From Paenibacillus timonensis (GTDB lineage: Bacteria > Bacillota > Bacilli > Paenibacillales > Paenibacillaceae), in the NCBI RefSeq assembly GCF_009725205.1, contig NZ_WNZY01000006.1, forward strand, positions 1 through 64,000: DNA of 64,000 nt, in the 5' to 3' direction. The notes beneath the pieces are model-generated. The model saw only the letters and a list, made by a program, of their open reading frames with translations. It searched no databases and was not told the origin of the DNA. This document shows, in pieces, positions 1-7,714 of this stretch; the first letter of the stretch is position 1, and each line of letters opens with the position of its first letter. The position numbers and the translations under genes were made by a program.

Positions 1-124
1 GCCCCCCTCAAGATGAGATTTCCCAATTAGTAAGACCCCTTGAAGACGACGAGGTTGATAGGCCTGAGGTGGAAGTGCAGCAATGTATGGAGCTGACAGG
101 TACTAATCGGTCGAGGGCTTATCC
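1..124 (+). rRNA. 23S ribosomal RNA, 3' end (partial)
   Basis: The first about 124 bases are the conserved 3' end of bacterial 23S rRNA, recognisable from the stretch around 100-120 (ACTAATCGGTCGAGG). The gene is cut by the window start. The exact mature end is estimated. No 5S gene follows before the first tRNA at 245. Confidence 0.93.
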
Positions 125-195
125 AAATAACTCCGAAAAGTGGCGTCAGGCTGAACAAGCCGATCCGAGCACTTGAGGAGACTAACACGCAAATT

Positions 196-220
196 CGTTT
201 CGTATCCAGTTTTCAAGGAT
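196..220 (+). other. 3' strand of the 23S processing stem (inferred)
   Basis: The sequence around 203-218 (TATCCAGTTTTCAAGG) is the reverse complement of the CCTTGAAAACTGGATA element commonly found in the spacer upstream of 23S genes in this group. In the transcript the two would pair to form the 23S precursor stem. The upstream partner lies outside the window, so this is inference from family knowledge. Confidence 0.5.
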
Positions 221-244
221 TAAACCTTGATAAGTTCATAATAT

Positions 245-320
245 TCCCTGATAGCTCAGTTGGTAGAGCACTCGACTGTTAATCGAGTTGTCACAGGTTC
301 GAGTCCTGTTCGGGGAGCCA
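245..320 (+). tRNA. tRNA-Asn (GTT)
   Basis: Cloverleaf of 76 nt with acceptor TCCCTGA/TCGGGGA, anticodon GTT and encoded CCA. First tRNA of a 16-gene array with no promoter or terminator visible between it and the 23S gene, so it is probably cut from the rRNA transcript. Confidence 0.96.
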
Positions 321-326
321 CTATAT

Positions 327-418
327 GGAGAGGTGTCCGAGTTGGCCGAAGGAGCACGATTGGAAATCGTGTAGGCGTCACAAGCGTCTCGAGGGTTCGA
401 ATCCCTCTCTCTCCGCCA
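327..418 (+). tRNA. tRNA-Ser (GGA)
   Basis: Class II tRNA of 92 nt with a long variable arm, anticodon GGA, encoded CCA. Confidence 0.96.
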
Positions 419-440
419 TAATCTTTCAGCTCTACTGCAT

Positions 441-512
441 GGCCCGTTGGTCAAGGGGTTAAGACACCTCCCTTTCACGGAGGTAACAGGGGTTCGAATC
501 CCCTACGGGTCA
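441..512 (+). tRNA. tRNA-Glu (TTC)
   Basis: 72 nt without encoded CCA; acceptor GGCCCGT/ACGGGTC, anticodon TTC. Confidence 0.95.
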
Positions 513-595
513 TTTTATTCCTTTGACAGCTACTTCATTGATTCACTTGATTTATAGTGGAGTTATCTGGTACAATAAAACTTGTCTTTTCCCAT

Positions 596-671
596 GGAGG
601 CTTAGCTCAGCTGGGAGAGCATCTGCCTTACAAGCAGAGGGTCGGGGGTTCGATCCCCTCAGCCTCCACCA
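596..671 (+). tRNA. tRNA-Val (TAC)
   Basis: 76 nt, acceptor GGAGGCT/AGCCTCC, anticodon TAC, encoded CCA. Confidence 0.96.
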
Positions 672-690
672 TATAACATCTTATTACTGA

Positions 691-764
<74 letters not shown>

Positions 765-798
765 TTATCCTCGCAAGAGGATGGCATCATCCAAGTGT

Positions 799-875
799 GG
801 AGCCGTGGTGTAGAGGCCTAACATGCCTGCCTGTCACGCAGGAGACCGCGGGTTCGAATCCCGTCGGCTCCGCCA
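799..875 (+). tRNA. tRNA-Asp (GTC)
   Basis: 77 nt, acceptor GGAGCCG/CGGCTCC, anticodon GTC, encoded CCA. Confidence 0.96.
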
Positions 876-892
876 TTTAACTTTATATGTAA

Positions 893-968
<76 letters not shown>

Positions 969-987
969 TTCAACTTTTTGTTGAAGA

Positions 988-1063
<76 letters not shown>

Positions 1064-1066
1064 CGT

Positions 1067-1152
1067 GGAGGCTTAGCGAAGTGGCCAAACGCAGCAGACT
1101 GTAAATCTGTTCTCTGACGAGTTCGGTGGTTCGAATCCATCAGCCTCCACCA
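1067..1152 (+). tRNA. tRNA-Tyr (GTA)
   Basis: 86 nt class II tRNA with long variable arm, anticodon GTA, encoded CCA. Confidence 0.96.
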
Positions 1153-1159
1153 GTTTTAT

Positions 1160-1233
1160 AGGGGCATAGTTTAAAGGTAGAACAAAGGTCTCCAAAACCT
1201 TTGGTGTGGGTTCAATTCCTGCTGCCCCTGCCA
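1160..1233 (+). tRNA. tRNA-Trp (CCA)
   Basis: 74 nt, acceptor AGGGGCA/TGCCCCT, anticodon CCA, discriminator G1230, encoded CCA. Its discriminator matches the T-box at 58725-58731 upstream of trpS. Confidence 0.96.
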
Positions 1234-1264
1234 CATTTTTTAGAAGTAGTGAATTTCATATTAT

Positions 1265-1341
1265 GGCGGTCGTGGCGAAGGGGTTAACGCACCGGATTGT
1301 GGCTCCGGCATTCGTGGGTTCAAGTCCCATCGATCGCCCCA
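1265..1341 (+). tRNA. tRNA-His (GTG)
   Basis: Anticodon GTG. The extra 5' G at 1265 (G-1) can face the discriminator C1338, the mark of histidine tRNA. CCA is encoded. Confidence 0.95.
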
Positions 1342-1364
1342 TTTACTTTAACAATCAAATATAG

Positions 1365-1436
1365 TGGGGATTAGCCAAGCGGTAAGGCAACGGACTTTGA
1401 CTCCGTCATGCATAGGTTCGAATCCTATATCCCCAG
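1365..1436 (+). tRNA. tRNA-Gln (TTG)
   Basis: 72 nt, acceptor TGGGGAT/ATCCCCA, anticodon TTG, CCA not encoded. Confidence 0.95.
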
Positions 1437-1441
1437 TATAA

Positions 1442-1516
1442 GCGGACGTGGCTCAGCGGTAGAGCATCGCCTTGCCAAGGCGAGGGTCGCGGGTTCGATT
1501 CCCGTCGTCCGCTCCA
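1442..1516 (+). tRNA. tRNA-Gly (GCC)
   Basis: 75 nt, acceptor GCGGACG/CGTCCGC, anticodon GCC, encoded CCA. Confidence 0.96.
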
Positions 1517-1527
1517 TTTTTATATTT

Positions 1528-1601
1528 GGCGCCATAGCCAAGTGGTAAGGCACAGCTCTGCAAAAGCTTTATCCCCAGTTCGAGTCTGGGTGGCGCCTCC
1601 A
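1528..1601 (+). tRNA. tRNA-Cys (GCA)
   Basis: 74 nt, acceptor GGCGCCA/TGGCGCC, anticodon GCA, encoded CCA. Confidence 0.96.
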
Positions 1602-1611
1602 TTCATGTTTC

Positions 1612-1697
1612 GCGGGAGTGGCGGAATCGGCAGACGCACAGGACTTAAAATCCTGCGGTAGGTGACTACCGTACCAGTTCAAGTCTGGTCTTCCGCA
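1612..1697 (+). tRNA. tRNA-Leu (TAA)
   Basis: 86 nt class II tRNA, anticodon TAA, acceptor GCGGGAG/CTTCCGC, CCA not encoded. Confidence 0.95.
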
Positions 1698-1718
1698 CTT
1701 TTGAACAATTTTATATAT

Positions 1719-1798
1719 GCCGGTGTGGCGGAATTGGCAGACGCGCGCGACTCAAAATCGTGAGGGAAACCGTGGGGGTTCGAGTCCCTTCACCGGCA
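1719..1798 (+). tRNA. tRNA-Leu (CAA)
   Basis: 80 nt class II tRNA, anticodon CAA, acceptor GCCGGTG/CACCGGC, CCA not encoded. Last gene of the array. Confidence 0.95.
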
Positions 1799-1811
1799 TC
1801 ACTATTACAAT

Positions 1812-1853
1812 AAAAGGCCTCAAGGACGAACGTCCTTGAGGCCTTTTATTTTT
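1812..1853 (+). terminator. Terminator of the rRNA-tRNA operon
   Basis: A perfect 16-bp stem (AAAAGGCCTCAAGGAC, loop GAAC) followed by a T-rich tail, 13 nt after the last tRNA. The A-rich 5' side means it may also serve the convergent gene ending at 1896. Confidence 0.93.
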
Positions 1854-1895
1854 ATTTATTAGGTCGATTCAATGAAGTTTGGTAAAAGCGTTGCG

Positions 1896-4001
1896 TTACT
1901 GGTTTTCCTGAAGATCCTCGTTAGTATCTAATGCATGTGGCTTCACGGACAATCCGTTCGCCTCACGGATAAGAGAGAAGTAATGATCGCCACGAACGAC
2001 TTCAAACTCCGGTCCGAGCGCTTCGCTCATGGTGACAACATCCGATGGCGTCAGACTCCAGGCCAGCAGCCCAAGCGAGACGAATAACGGGGATTGTCCG
2101 TCCCAGTTTGCTTTGGCTTCCTCGAGGATACGCAAACCGTCCTGAACGGTGCTGATGCCCTGAATCGTTGATACCGGCAGAGAATCATTTACGATCTCCA
2201 CCCCGTGGCGGTCCTCCCAGCTGAGGAACAGTCCAGGCGCTTTGTAATAACGCTCATAAGCTTCCGCATAAGCTGAGCCAAGCGGTACATTTTCCCCGTC
2301 GATTCGATTCAGTACATACGTGAGATTCATTCCACTCTTTTGCAAGTATTTATAAGATTTCTTGAGATAGTCCGCAAATGAGGCTTCTGGCCAAGCCTCA
2401 GGGTAGAAATAACCGGCGCCGGACGGTCCGGCGATAATCAGATCGTTAGCAGTTGCCGTCTGCCGGAAATAATTAAGCATGGCCGGCGCGGCATCGTACA
2501 ACAGCGGGCTGGATGTCCAGTTGATCGGCACCTGACCGCGGGCGGGGTCATCCCACAAAATCCGCATGCGATGCTGATTATATTGGAAGTTATCGCCTTC
2601 GCTGAAGGTGTACGTGACATAGATTTTGTTCTCTAATGGAGGCGCAGCGGGTGCTTTGGTCTTGACCTGCTTCGCTTGGGTACCGGAGAAAACGGTCAAG
2701 TTGCTAAACCAGTCGGCAGCCAAGACGTAGACGCCATGGTTGGAGGTGACTTCCACGGAGCTGAACTCACCTGCTACGTCGTTGCTGAACCATCCGAGGT
2801 AAGGCGTACCCGGCTCGACGTCAGCCATGATTTTCTCGAACAAAGCTCTTTGCTCCGGATCATTCACTTCCAGCCAGAACACCATGGCTTTGTTGGCGAC
2901 CGCATAATCGCGGAGATAACCGTACGGTTCTTTCTGCTCGGAGGAAGGGGGTTGAATGCTGCCGGCAGAAACTTTGTACTGGTTCCACATGTTGACGGAG
3001 GCCGTTAGCTCCTGGGTGCCTGCAGGCGGAACAAAGCGATAAACGAAGTATCGTCCGTTATCGGCGAAACGATGTCCGCCATCTCCGGCTGAAACCTGGG
3101 AGTCCTGCCGATCGTAAAGGAACGGTTCCTCCTCCGGTGTTCCCGGAACAAACTGGGCGATCGTTTGTCCGTCGGCCTGGATCACGATTTCATGCACGGC
3201 AGAACCCCAGCCGTCCTGCGTAAATGCATCGTCAAAACGCAAATAGACGGCATCCCCGCCCATAAACGGAGTCAGGTCCAGATCGTAGGTGTCTTTGTTA
3301 CTGGCATCGCGAATCTGTTCGGTTTCCTCCGCAATCACCTCAAATGATTCAGGGAGTCCCGGAGGGAGTTTTACGGAGACGTTTGGACTGAGACCGACAA
3401 GCATGCGGTGCGTCGTTTGTTTCCACAGATGCTCGTATTGCCAGGTATAGGCGTCCATGCGGTTCTGGAACCGGCCGCGCAGATCGTCAAGTACCTTCAG
3501 GCGATAGGGAGAGACCTTGAGTTGTTGAGCTAATTCAGGGCTCGCGACAACGGCGTTTTTGAGTCCGGCTAAGGTCGTCGCGACGTTAATCGAGTCCGGA
3601 ACCTCCGGATCGTAGATGATGATGCCTTTCACTTCATTTTTGTATTTCTTCACGAGATCCAAAGCTTCATCGTGCAGCTGATATGGAACCTTGAGATCGT
3701 TCAGCCAGGTTAACTTGCCCTCTTCTTCGTTCTCCAGCAAGTAGATGCGGGGTTCGGAACGGTTGATGACACCTTGCAGTGTTGCCAGCAAGATCTTGAT
3801 ATCGCCAGGGGATTTTACCACATCGACTACATCAAGCCGTTTCACCTTCCCCAAGCTTGGAAGCGCTTGCGATTTAGGCCAGCTAATCGTGTTCTTGGAT
3901 GCAGTCTCCGTTGAGGATTGAGCCGTTGCTGAGGTGGTGCCAAGGGTTAGGGACATTGTGCAGAATAAAACGAAACAAGTCATCGTTATTTTGCGAAACA
4001 A
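1896..4001 (-). CDS. Secreted GxGYxYP-domain protein, glycoside-hydrolase-like
   Basis: A 701-residue protein of the GxGYxYP family, which is predicted to act on carbohydrates but has no firmly assigned reaction that I know of. The naming motif is visible as GAGYFYP near residue 528. The N-terminus has a hydrophobic stretch and an ATA-Q cleavage site near residue 27, so it should be exported. Start is TTG: an AGGTG ribosome site sits 7 nt upstream, while the next ATG (codon 7) lies too far from it. It is divergent from the GntR/LacI-type regulator at 4245, so it probably shares control with the downstream sugar operon. As an extracellular partner it could release or bind the glycan imported by the ABC system; that role is inference. 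Confidence 0.8.
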   Translation of the reverse strand: MFRKITMTCFVLFCTMSLTLGTTSATAQSSTETASKNTISWPKSQALPSLGKVKRLDVVDVVKSPGDIKILLATLQGVINRSEPRIYLLENEEEGKLTWLNDLKVPYQLHDEALDLVKKYKNEVKGIIIYDPEVPDSINVATTLAGLKNAVVASPELAQQLKVSPYRLKVLDDLRGRFQNRMDAYTWQYEHLWKQTTHRMLVGLSPNVSVKLPPGLPESFEVIAEETEQIRDASNKDTYDLDLTPFMGGDAVYLRFDDAFTQDGWGSAVHEIVIQADGQTIAQFVPGTPEEEPFLYDRQDSQVSAGDGGHRFADNGRYFVYRFVPPAGTQELTASVNMWNQYKVSAGSIQPPSSEQKEPYGYLRDYAVANKAMVFWLEVNDPEQRALFEKIMADVEPGTPYLGWFSNDVAGEFSSVEVTSNHGVYVLAADWFSNLTVFSGTQAKQVKTKAPAAPPLENKIYVTYTFSEGDNFQYNQHRMRILWDDPARGQVPINWTSSPLLYDAAPAMLNYFRQTATANDLIIAGPSGAGYFYPEAWPEASFADYLKKSYKYLQKSGMNLTYVLNRIDGENVPLGSAYAEAYERYYKAPGLFLSWEDRHGVEIVNDSLPVSTIQGISTVQDGLRILEEAKANWDGQSPLFVSLGLLAWSLTPSDVVTMSEALGPEFEVVRGDHYFSLIREANGLSVKPHALDTNEDLQENQ

Positions 4002-4198
4002 ATGCGTTCACCTCGTATCCTCATATTTAGGGCCATCGTTCGTTCAGGTTCCTCTTGAAAGCCGGATCCTCGAATTCCCTCCTTTATCGGCCGATTGTGC
4101 AAAAGTTAACGATAGCACCTGTATAATATGTTTAATATATCCAATAGTGATTGTCAAGCAAGAGTACGACATTTAATGGATTGACGAAATGCTATAAA

Positions 4199-4207
4199 TG
4201 ATATAAT
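4199..4207 (+). promoter_or_regulatory. Extended -10 promoter of the GntR/LacI regulator, with repeat overlap
   Basis: TGATATAAT is a good extended -10, with a weak TTGACG at 4181-4186 at a short 15-bp spacing. The 12-base string ATAAATGATATA at 4194-4205 overlaps it and recurs exactly at 5564-5575 before the sugar operon, so it could be the regulator's own operator. Confidence 0.5.
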
Positions 4208-4244
4208 GTGAATATATGGAGAGTAAGAAGATAGGAGAAGTCTT

Positions 4245-5498
4245 ATGCAAAACGAACGTAAACCGTTATATATGCAGATTCAACAGCACTTCAAAGATAT
4301 GATCTTGCAGGGCGTGCTGCGTGAGAACGATAAGATCCCATCGGAGAAGGAATTGATGGAGCAGTTTGACGTCAGCCGGATTACGGTAGCCAATGCGCTG
4401 ATGCAGTTGGCGAAGGACGGTTGGATCTACCGGATCCCCGGCAGGGGCAGTTTCGTGAGCGAAGGGATCAGCGAGCTGCTCCAACGCCACCAAGGTTCGG
4501 CGGCACCGGACGGCGGGCCTTGGACGGTACTTGATGGAAACTTTGGGGCGTTGACGCATAACGTTACCTCATTTGGCGGTGCTTTAACCGATGCTCAACA
4601 GGGAGGAAGCGAAGCTGGGATCCAGGCTCCGGGTCGAAAGACGATCGGGCTGGTCATGCCGATGCTGGTCGACTATTTTGCCATTCGGCTGCTACAGGGG
4701 ATTAATAACATCATTGCCGACAGTCCCTACAGCCTGCAGATTGTGTTGACGTACAATTCCATCGATCGAGAGAAGGAAGCGATCAACGACTTGATTCGTA
4801 AAGGGGCGGCCGGGCTCATTATTTTCCCTTGCGACGCGGAGACGTACAACGAGGAAATCTTGTCCCTCAAGATGCGGGGCTACCCATTCGTTTTGATTGA
4901 TCGTTACTTGCCTGGCGTGGCCACGAATTTGTCGCGCAGCGACGGGTTAATCGGTGGACAGCTTGCTATCGATTATTTGTGGGGCTTAGGGCATCGGGAT
5001 ATCGCCATCTGCTCCGATTCGCCACTGCCCACGATCACGGTGGAGGAGCGGATTAACGGGTATATGGAGGCGCTCAAACAGAAGGAAGCGATGATTAATC
5101 CGGCGCTGATCCTAACCGATTTCAATGTAGATTATCGCGAAATCGACAAGAAGCACCCGTTGTACCGGTTCATCAAGAACCAGATAGCCACCGCCTATAT
5201 TACACTAAACGGGCGGCTTGGCCTGCACATCTACTCGATTTGCAAGGAACTGGGACTCAAGGTGCCGGAAGACGTCTCGATCCTCACGTTTGACGATCCC
5301 TCGCCGGGGCTGCATGAATGGGGGTACTTCTCACATATCTCCCAATCCGAGATTGAAATGGGGGAGGCGGCAGCCCGTATTCTACTGGACATTTTCCAGA
5401 AGCCTGATGCCAAGGATTCGGGATACACGAAAGTGATCCTAGAGCCGAAATTAATCGAAAGCCAATCGACCGGACCGCTCCGGAAACGGACAACGTAA
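4245..5498 (+). CDS. GntR-type regulator with LacI-like effector domain (AraR architecture)
   Basis: A 417-residue transcription factor. Residues 1-75 are a GntR winged helix-turn-helix (PSEKELMEQFDVSRITV, then GRGSFVSEG). After a linker of about 50 residues, residues about 130-400 resemble the periplasmic-binding-protein fold of LacI regulators (TIGLVMPMLVDYFAIRLLQG and onwards). This layout is known from AraR, where a sugar releases the repressor from DNA. An AGGAGAAG ribosome site precedes the ATG. It lies between the divergent GxGYxYP gene and the sugar importer operon and is the obvious local regulator. The inducer is unknown; a mannoside is suggested by the GH38 gene downstream. Confidence 0.9.
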   Translation: MQNERKPLYMQIQQHFKDMILQGVLRENDKIPSEKELMEQFDVSRITVANALMQLAKDGWIYRIPGRGSFVSEGISELLQRHQGSAAPDGGPWTVLDGNFGALTHNVTSFGGALTDAQQGGSEAGIQAPGRKTIGLVMPMLVDYFAIRLLQGINNIIADSPYSLQIVLTYNSIDREKEAINDLIRKGAAGLIIFPCDAETYNEEILSLKMRGYPFVLIDRYLPGVATNLSRSDGLIGGQLAIDYLWGLGHRDIAICSDSPLPTITVEERINGYMEALKQKEAMINPALILTDFNVDYREIDKKHPLYRFIKNQIATAYITLNGRLGLHIYSICKELGLKVPEDVSILTFDDPSPGLHEWGYFSHISQSEIEMGEAAARILLDIFQKPDAKDSGYTKVILEPKLIESQSTGPLRKRTT

Positions 5499-5515
5499 AA
5501 AGGAACGATTGACAG

Positions 5516-5550
5516 GACATCTGCTTGCTAACAAGCAGGTGTCTTTTTTT
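5516..5550 (+). terminator. Terminator after the regulator
   Basis: A 12-bp stem (GACATCTGCTTG with CAAGCAGGTGTC, one G-T pair) with loop CTAA and seven T. It separates the regulator from the sugar operon, which has its own promoter. Confidence 0.93.
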
Positions 5551-5584
5551 GCGAAAATTAGCGATAAATGATATATCTAATATC

Positions 5585-5613
5585 TTGACATAAATGACAT
5601 AGTGAAATATAGT
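5585..5613 (+). promoter_or_regulatory. SigA-type promoter of the sugar operon
   Basis: TTGACA at 5585-5590, 17-bp spacer, TATAGT at 5608-5613. Two related repeats, ATAAATGATAT at 5564-5574 and ATAAATGACAT at 5590-5600, flank and overlap the -35 box and are candidate operator half-sites for the regulator at 4245. Confidence 0.75.
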
Positions 5614-5690
5614 TAATAATACAAATGGATAAACAACTAACAACCGATGCTTAATCAGTGCACTTCACAGTAAGGAGGGTTGCTTGGACG

Positions 5691-6689
5691 ATGGAAAATG
5701 CGGGATTACGGGAGCGAAAAATACCGCTGCAGCGCAGGTTAGGGAGACATAAGGATGCTATGATTGCCGCCGTTATCCTAGTGCCGATGTTCTTGGTATG
5801 GCTTGTGGTTTCGGGTTTCCCCACTTTATTCGGGTTCGTATTAGGTTTCTTTGAATGGGTGGGGTTGGCGGATACGCCTAATTTTATCTGGTTCGATAAC
5901 TTTGTCAGCTTCTTCAATAATCCGGTGTATACGGATGCCTTGTGGAGATCGATTTGGTTGGGCGGACTGGTGACAGTCATTACGCTTGGGGCAGGGTTCT
6001 TTGCCGCACTGCTGATGAATATGCCGTTGTTCGGTAAGGGATTTTACCGTTCGATCTGGTATATCCCCGCCATCACAGCAACAGTTGCGACCACGCAGGT
6101 CTTCAACATTTTTCTGGATTCAAACAATGGGGTCATTAACAACATTTTAAAAGCCATGGGCAAGGAACCCATCGTCTGGCAGTACTCTGTCGGATGGGGC
6201 ATTTTCTGGATCGTGGTTTACTCCGTCTGGAAAGGGGTAGGCGGGGCGGCATTAATCTGGCTGGCCGGTTTGCAATCTGTGGATTTGTCCTTATACGAGG
6301 CGGCGGAAATTGACGGTGCGGGACGATGGAATAAGCTGCGGTACGTAACGCTGCCAGGGCTTAAGCCGATCGCAACGTATATCGTCATTACGAACTTGAT
6401 CGGGGCGATCCAGATTTACGAGCAGGTGCTGTTTATCACCAACGGCGGGCCTTATGGGCAAACCGAAGTGCTGGTGTTCCGTATCTACCGGGACGGCTTC
6501 TGGGATTTCAATTTAGGAATGGCAGGCGCCTCTTCACTCATTATGGCATTCATCGTCATCGTCGTGACCGTGCTGTACTACAATTGGTCTACAAAATCCG
6601 ACAAACGGACGACCATTCCGCTGAAGCCGGTCAAACCGGGGAGAAAGGAGGAACATCCGCATGCCCAGTCAGCCAAACGCCAAGGTTAG
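5691..6689 (+). CDS. Sugar ABC transporter permease, MalF type
   Basis: Inner-membrane permease of a carbohydrate ABC importer, 332 residues with about six hydrophobic segments. The EAA loop is clear (YEAAEIDGAGRWNKL), the contact site for the ATPase. ATG at 5691 follows an AAGGAGG site 12 nt upstream; an upstream in-frame GTG at 5658 would place that site inside the coding region, so I reject it. First gene of an apparent operon running to 16699. It overlaps the next permease by 29 nt. No ATPase gene is present, so a shared MsmX-type ATPase encoded elsewhere is likely. Confidence 0.92.
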   Translation: MENAGLRERKIPLQRRLGRHKDAMIAAVILVPMFLVWLVVSGFPTLFGFVLGFFEWVGLADTPNFIWFDNFVSFFNNPVYTDALWRSIWLGGLVTVITLGAGFFAALLMNMPLFGKGFYRSIWYIPAITATVATTQVFNIFLDSNNGVINNILKAMGKEPIVWQYSVGWGIFWIVVYSVWKGVGGAALIWLAGLQSVDLSLYEAAEIDGAGRWNKLRYVTLPGLKPIATYIVITNLIGAIQIYEQVLFITNGGPYGQTEVLVFRIYRDGFWDFNLGMAGASSLIMAFIVIVVTVLYYNWSTKSDKRTTIPLKPVKPGRKEEHPHAQSAKRQG

Positions 6690-7584
6690 CAGACAGTTCA
6701 AGCTCGTTTATTTGCTGGGCCATCTCATCCTGCTTGGCGTCGGGATCATCCTGCTATATCCGCTTATCTTTATGGTGCTTGCCGGCTTTTTTACCAAGAC
6801 GGAATTCTCCTCGACCGTGTTAGGCATCTTCCCGATTCCTAAAGCGCCGACGTTGGAGAACTTCAAAGCACTTATCGCCGGATCCACAGACACAGCGGTT
6901 GCCACCTATATGCGGAACTCGTTGATTCGCACAGCCTACAACACGTTTTGGGCGATCCTCACTTCGTTCTTGGCCGGATACGTGTTCGCGCGGCTGCGGT
7001 TTAAAGGGCGGGACGCGATCTTTCTGATTCTGCTTGCTACACAAATGATTCCGGGTACGCTGGCCATCATACCAACTTACCTCGAATTTGCTCGGTTTCC
7101 GTTCGCCGGAGGGAACGATGTATTCACCGGGGGGACCGGGATTTTGAACTCATGGTGGGTTTACTTGATTGGCGGACCCGGCATCAACATCATGGGAACG
7201 TTTCTGGTGAAGCAGTCGCTGGAAAAGGTGCCGCTGGAAATCGACGAAGCCGCTATCGTAGATGGGGCCGGGACGTTCCGGCTGATCTTCCAGATCCTGT
7301 TCCCGCTGCAGTTGCCGATCATGGCGTTTATCGCGATTACGACGGCACTCGGAACGTGGAATGACTTTATTACCCCGTTCTTCTATACGACCAGCGATGG
7401 TTTGCAAACGCTTCCGGCAGCGATCACGCGGATATCCTCCGTTGGAGCTAGTCCGGGTGCGGTGATCAACTACCCGATGATCATTACTTTAAGCTTGGGC
7501 ATTACGGTTCCGGCACTGCTGATCTTTGCCTTCTTCCAGAAGTACATCGTGCAGGGCTTAGCTAACACCGGGATCAAAGGTTAG
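6661..7584 (+). CDS. Sugar ABC transporter permease, MalG type
   Basis: The second permease of the importer, 307 residues. The EAA loop appears as IDEAAIVDGAGTFRL, matching the MalG class. An AAAGGAGG site lies within the 3' end of the upstream permease gene and the two genes overlap by 29 nt, so they are translationally linked. Together they should form the membrane channel for the ligand captured by the lipoprotein at 7715. Confidence 0.92.
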   Translation: MPSQPNAKVSRQFKLVYLLGHLILLGVGIILLYPLIFMVLAGFFTKTEFSSTVLGIFPIPKAPTLENFKALIAGSTDTAVATYMRNSLIRTAYNTFWAILTSFLAGYVFARLRFKGRDAIFLILLATQMIPGTLAIIPTYLEFARFPFAGGNDVFTGGTGILNSWWVYLIGGPGINIMGTFLVKQSLEKVPLEIDEAAIVDGAGTFRLIFQILFPLQLPIMAFIAITTALGTWNDFITPFFYTTSDGLQTLPAAITRISSVGASPGAVINYPMIITLSLGITVPALLIFAFFQKYIVQGLANTGIKG

Positions 7585-7651
7585 GATGAGGAAATTCAGA
7601 ATGGAATGGAGAAGGTCATTACGGTCCTTTATGGATCGGAAGGATACACAC

Positions 7652-7676
7652 CAAGTTGATAACTTGATTTTTCTTT
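7652..7676 (+). other. Small hairpin between permease and binding-protein genes
   Basis: CAAGTT-GAT-AACTTG followed by ATTTTTCTTT. The stem is only 6 bp, so it is a weak terminator at best. It could tune or protect the mRNA at the border of the binding-protein gene. Confidence 0.3.
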
Positions 7677-7714
7677 AAGCACTCATGATGAAAAAAATTA
7701 GGAGGGGTTCACGC

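Noticed and set aside
124..245. 5S rRNA gene in the 23S-tRNA gap
   Set aside because: The gap is about the right length but has no 5S consensus such as the CCCATCCCGAAC core, and instead shows a 23S processing-stem arm.
3850..3875. A catabolite-responsive-element-like string (TTGGAAGCGCTTGCG)
   Set aside because: It departs from the consensus at three positions and lies well inside a coding region, so chance is likely.
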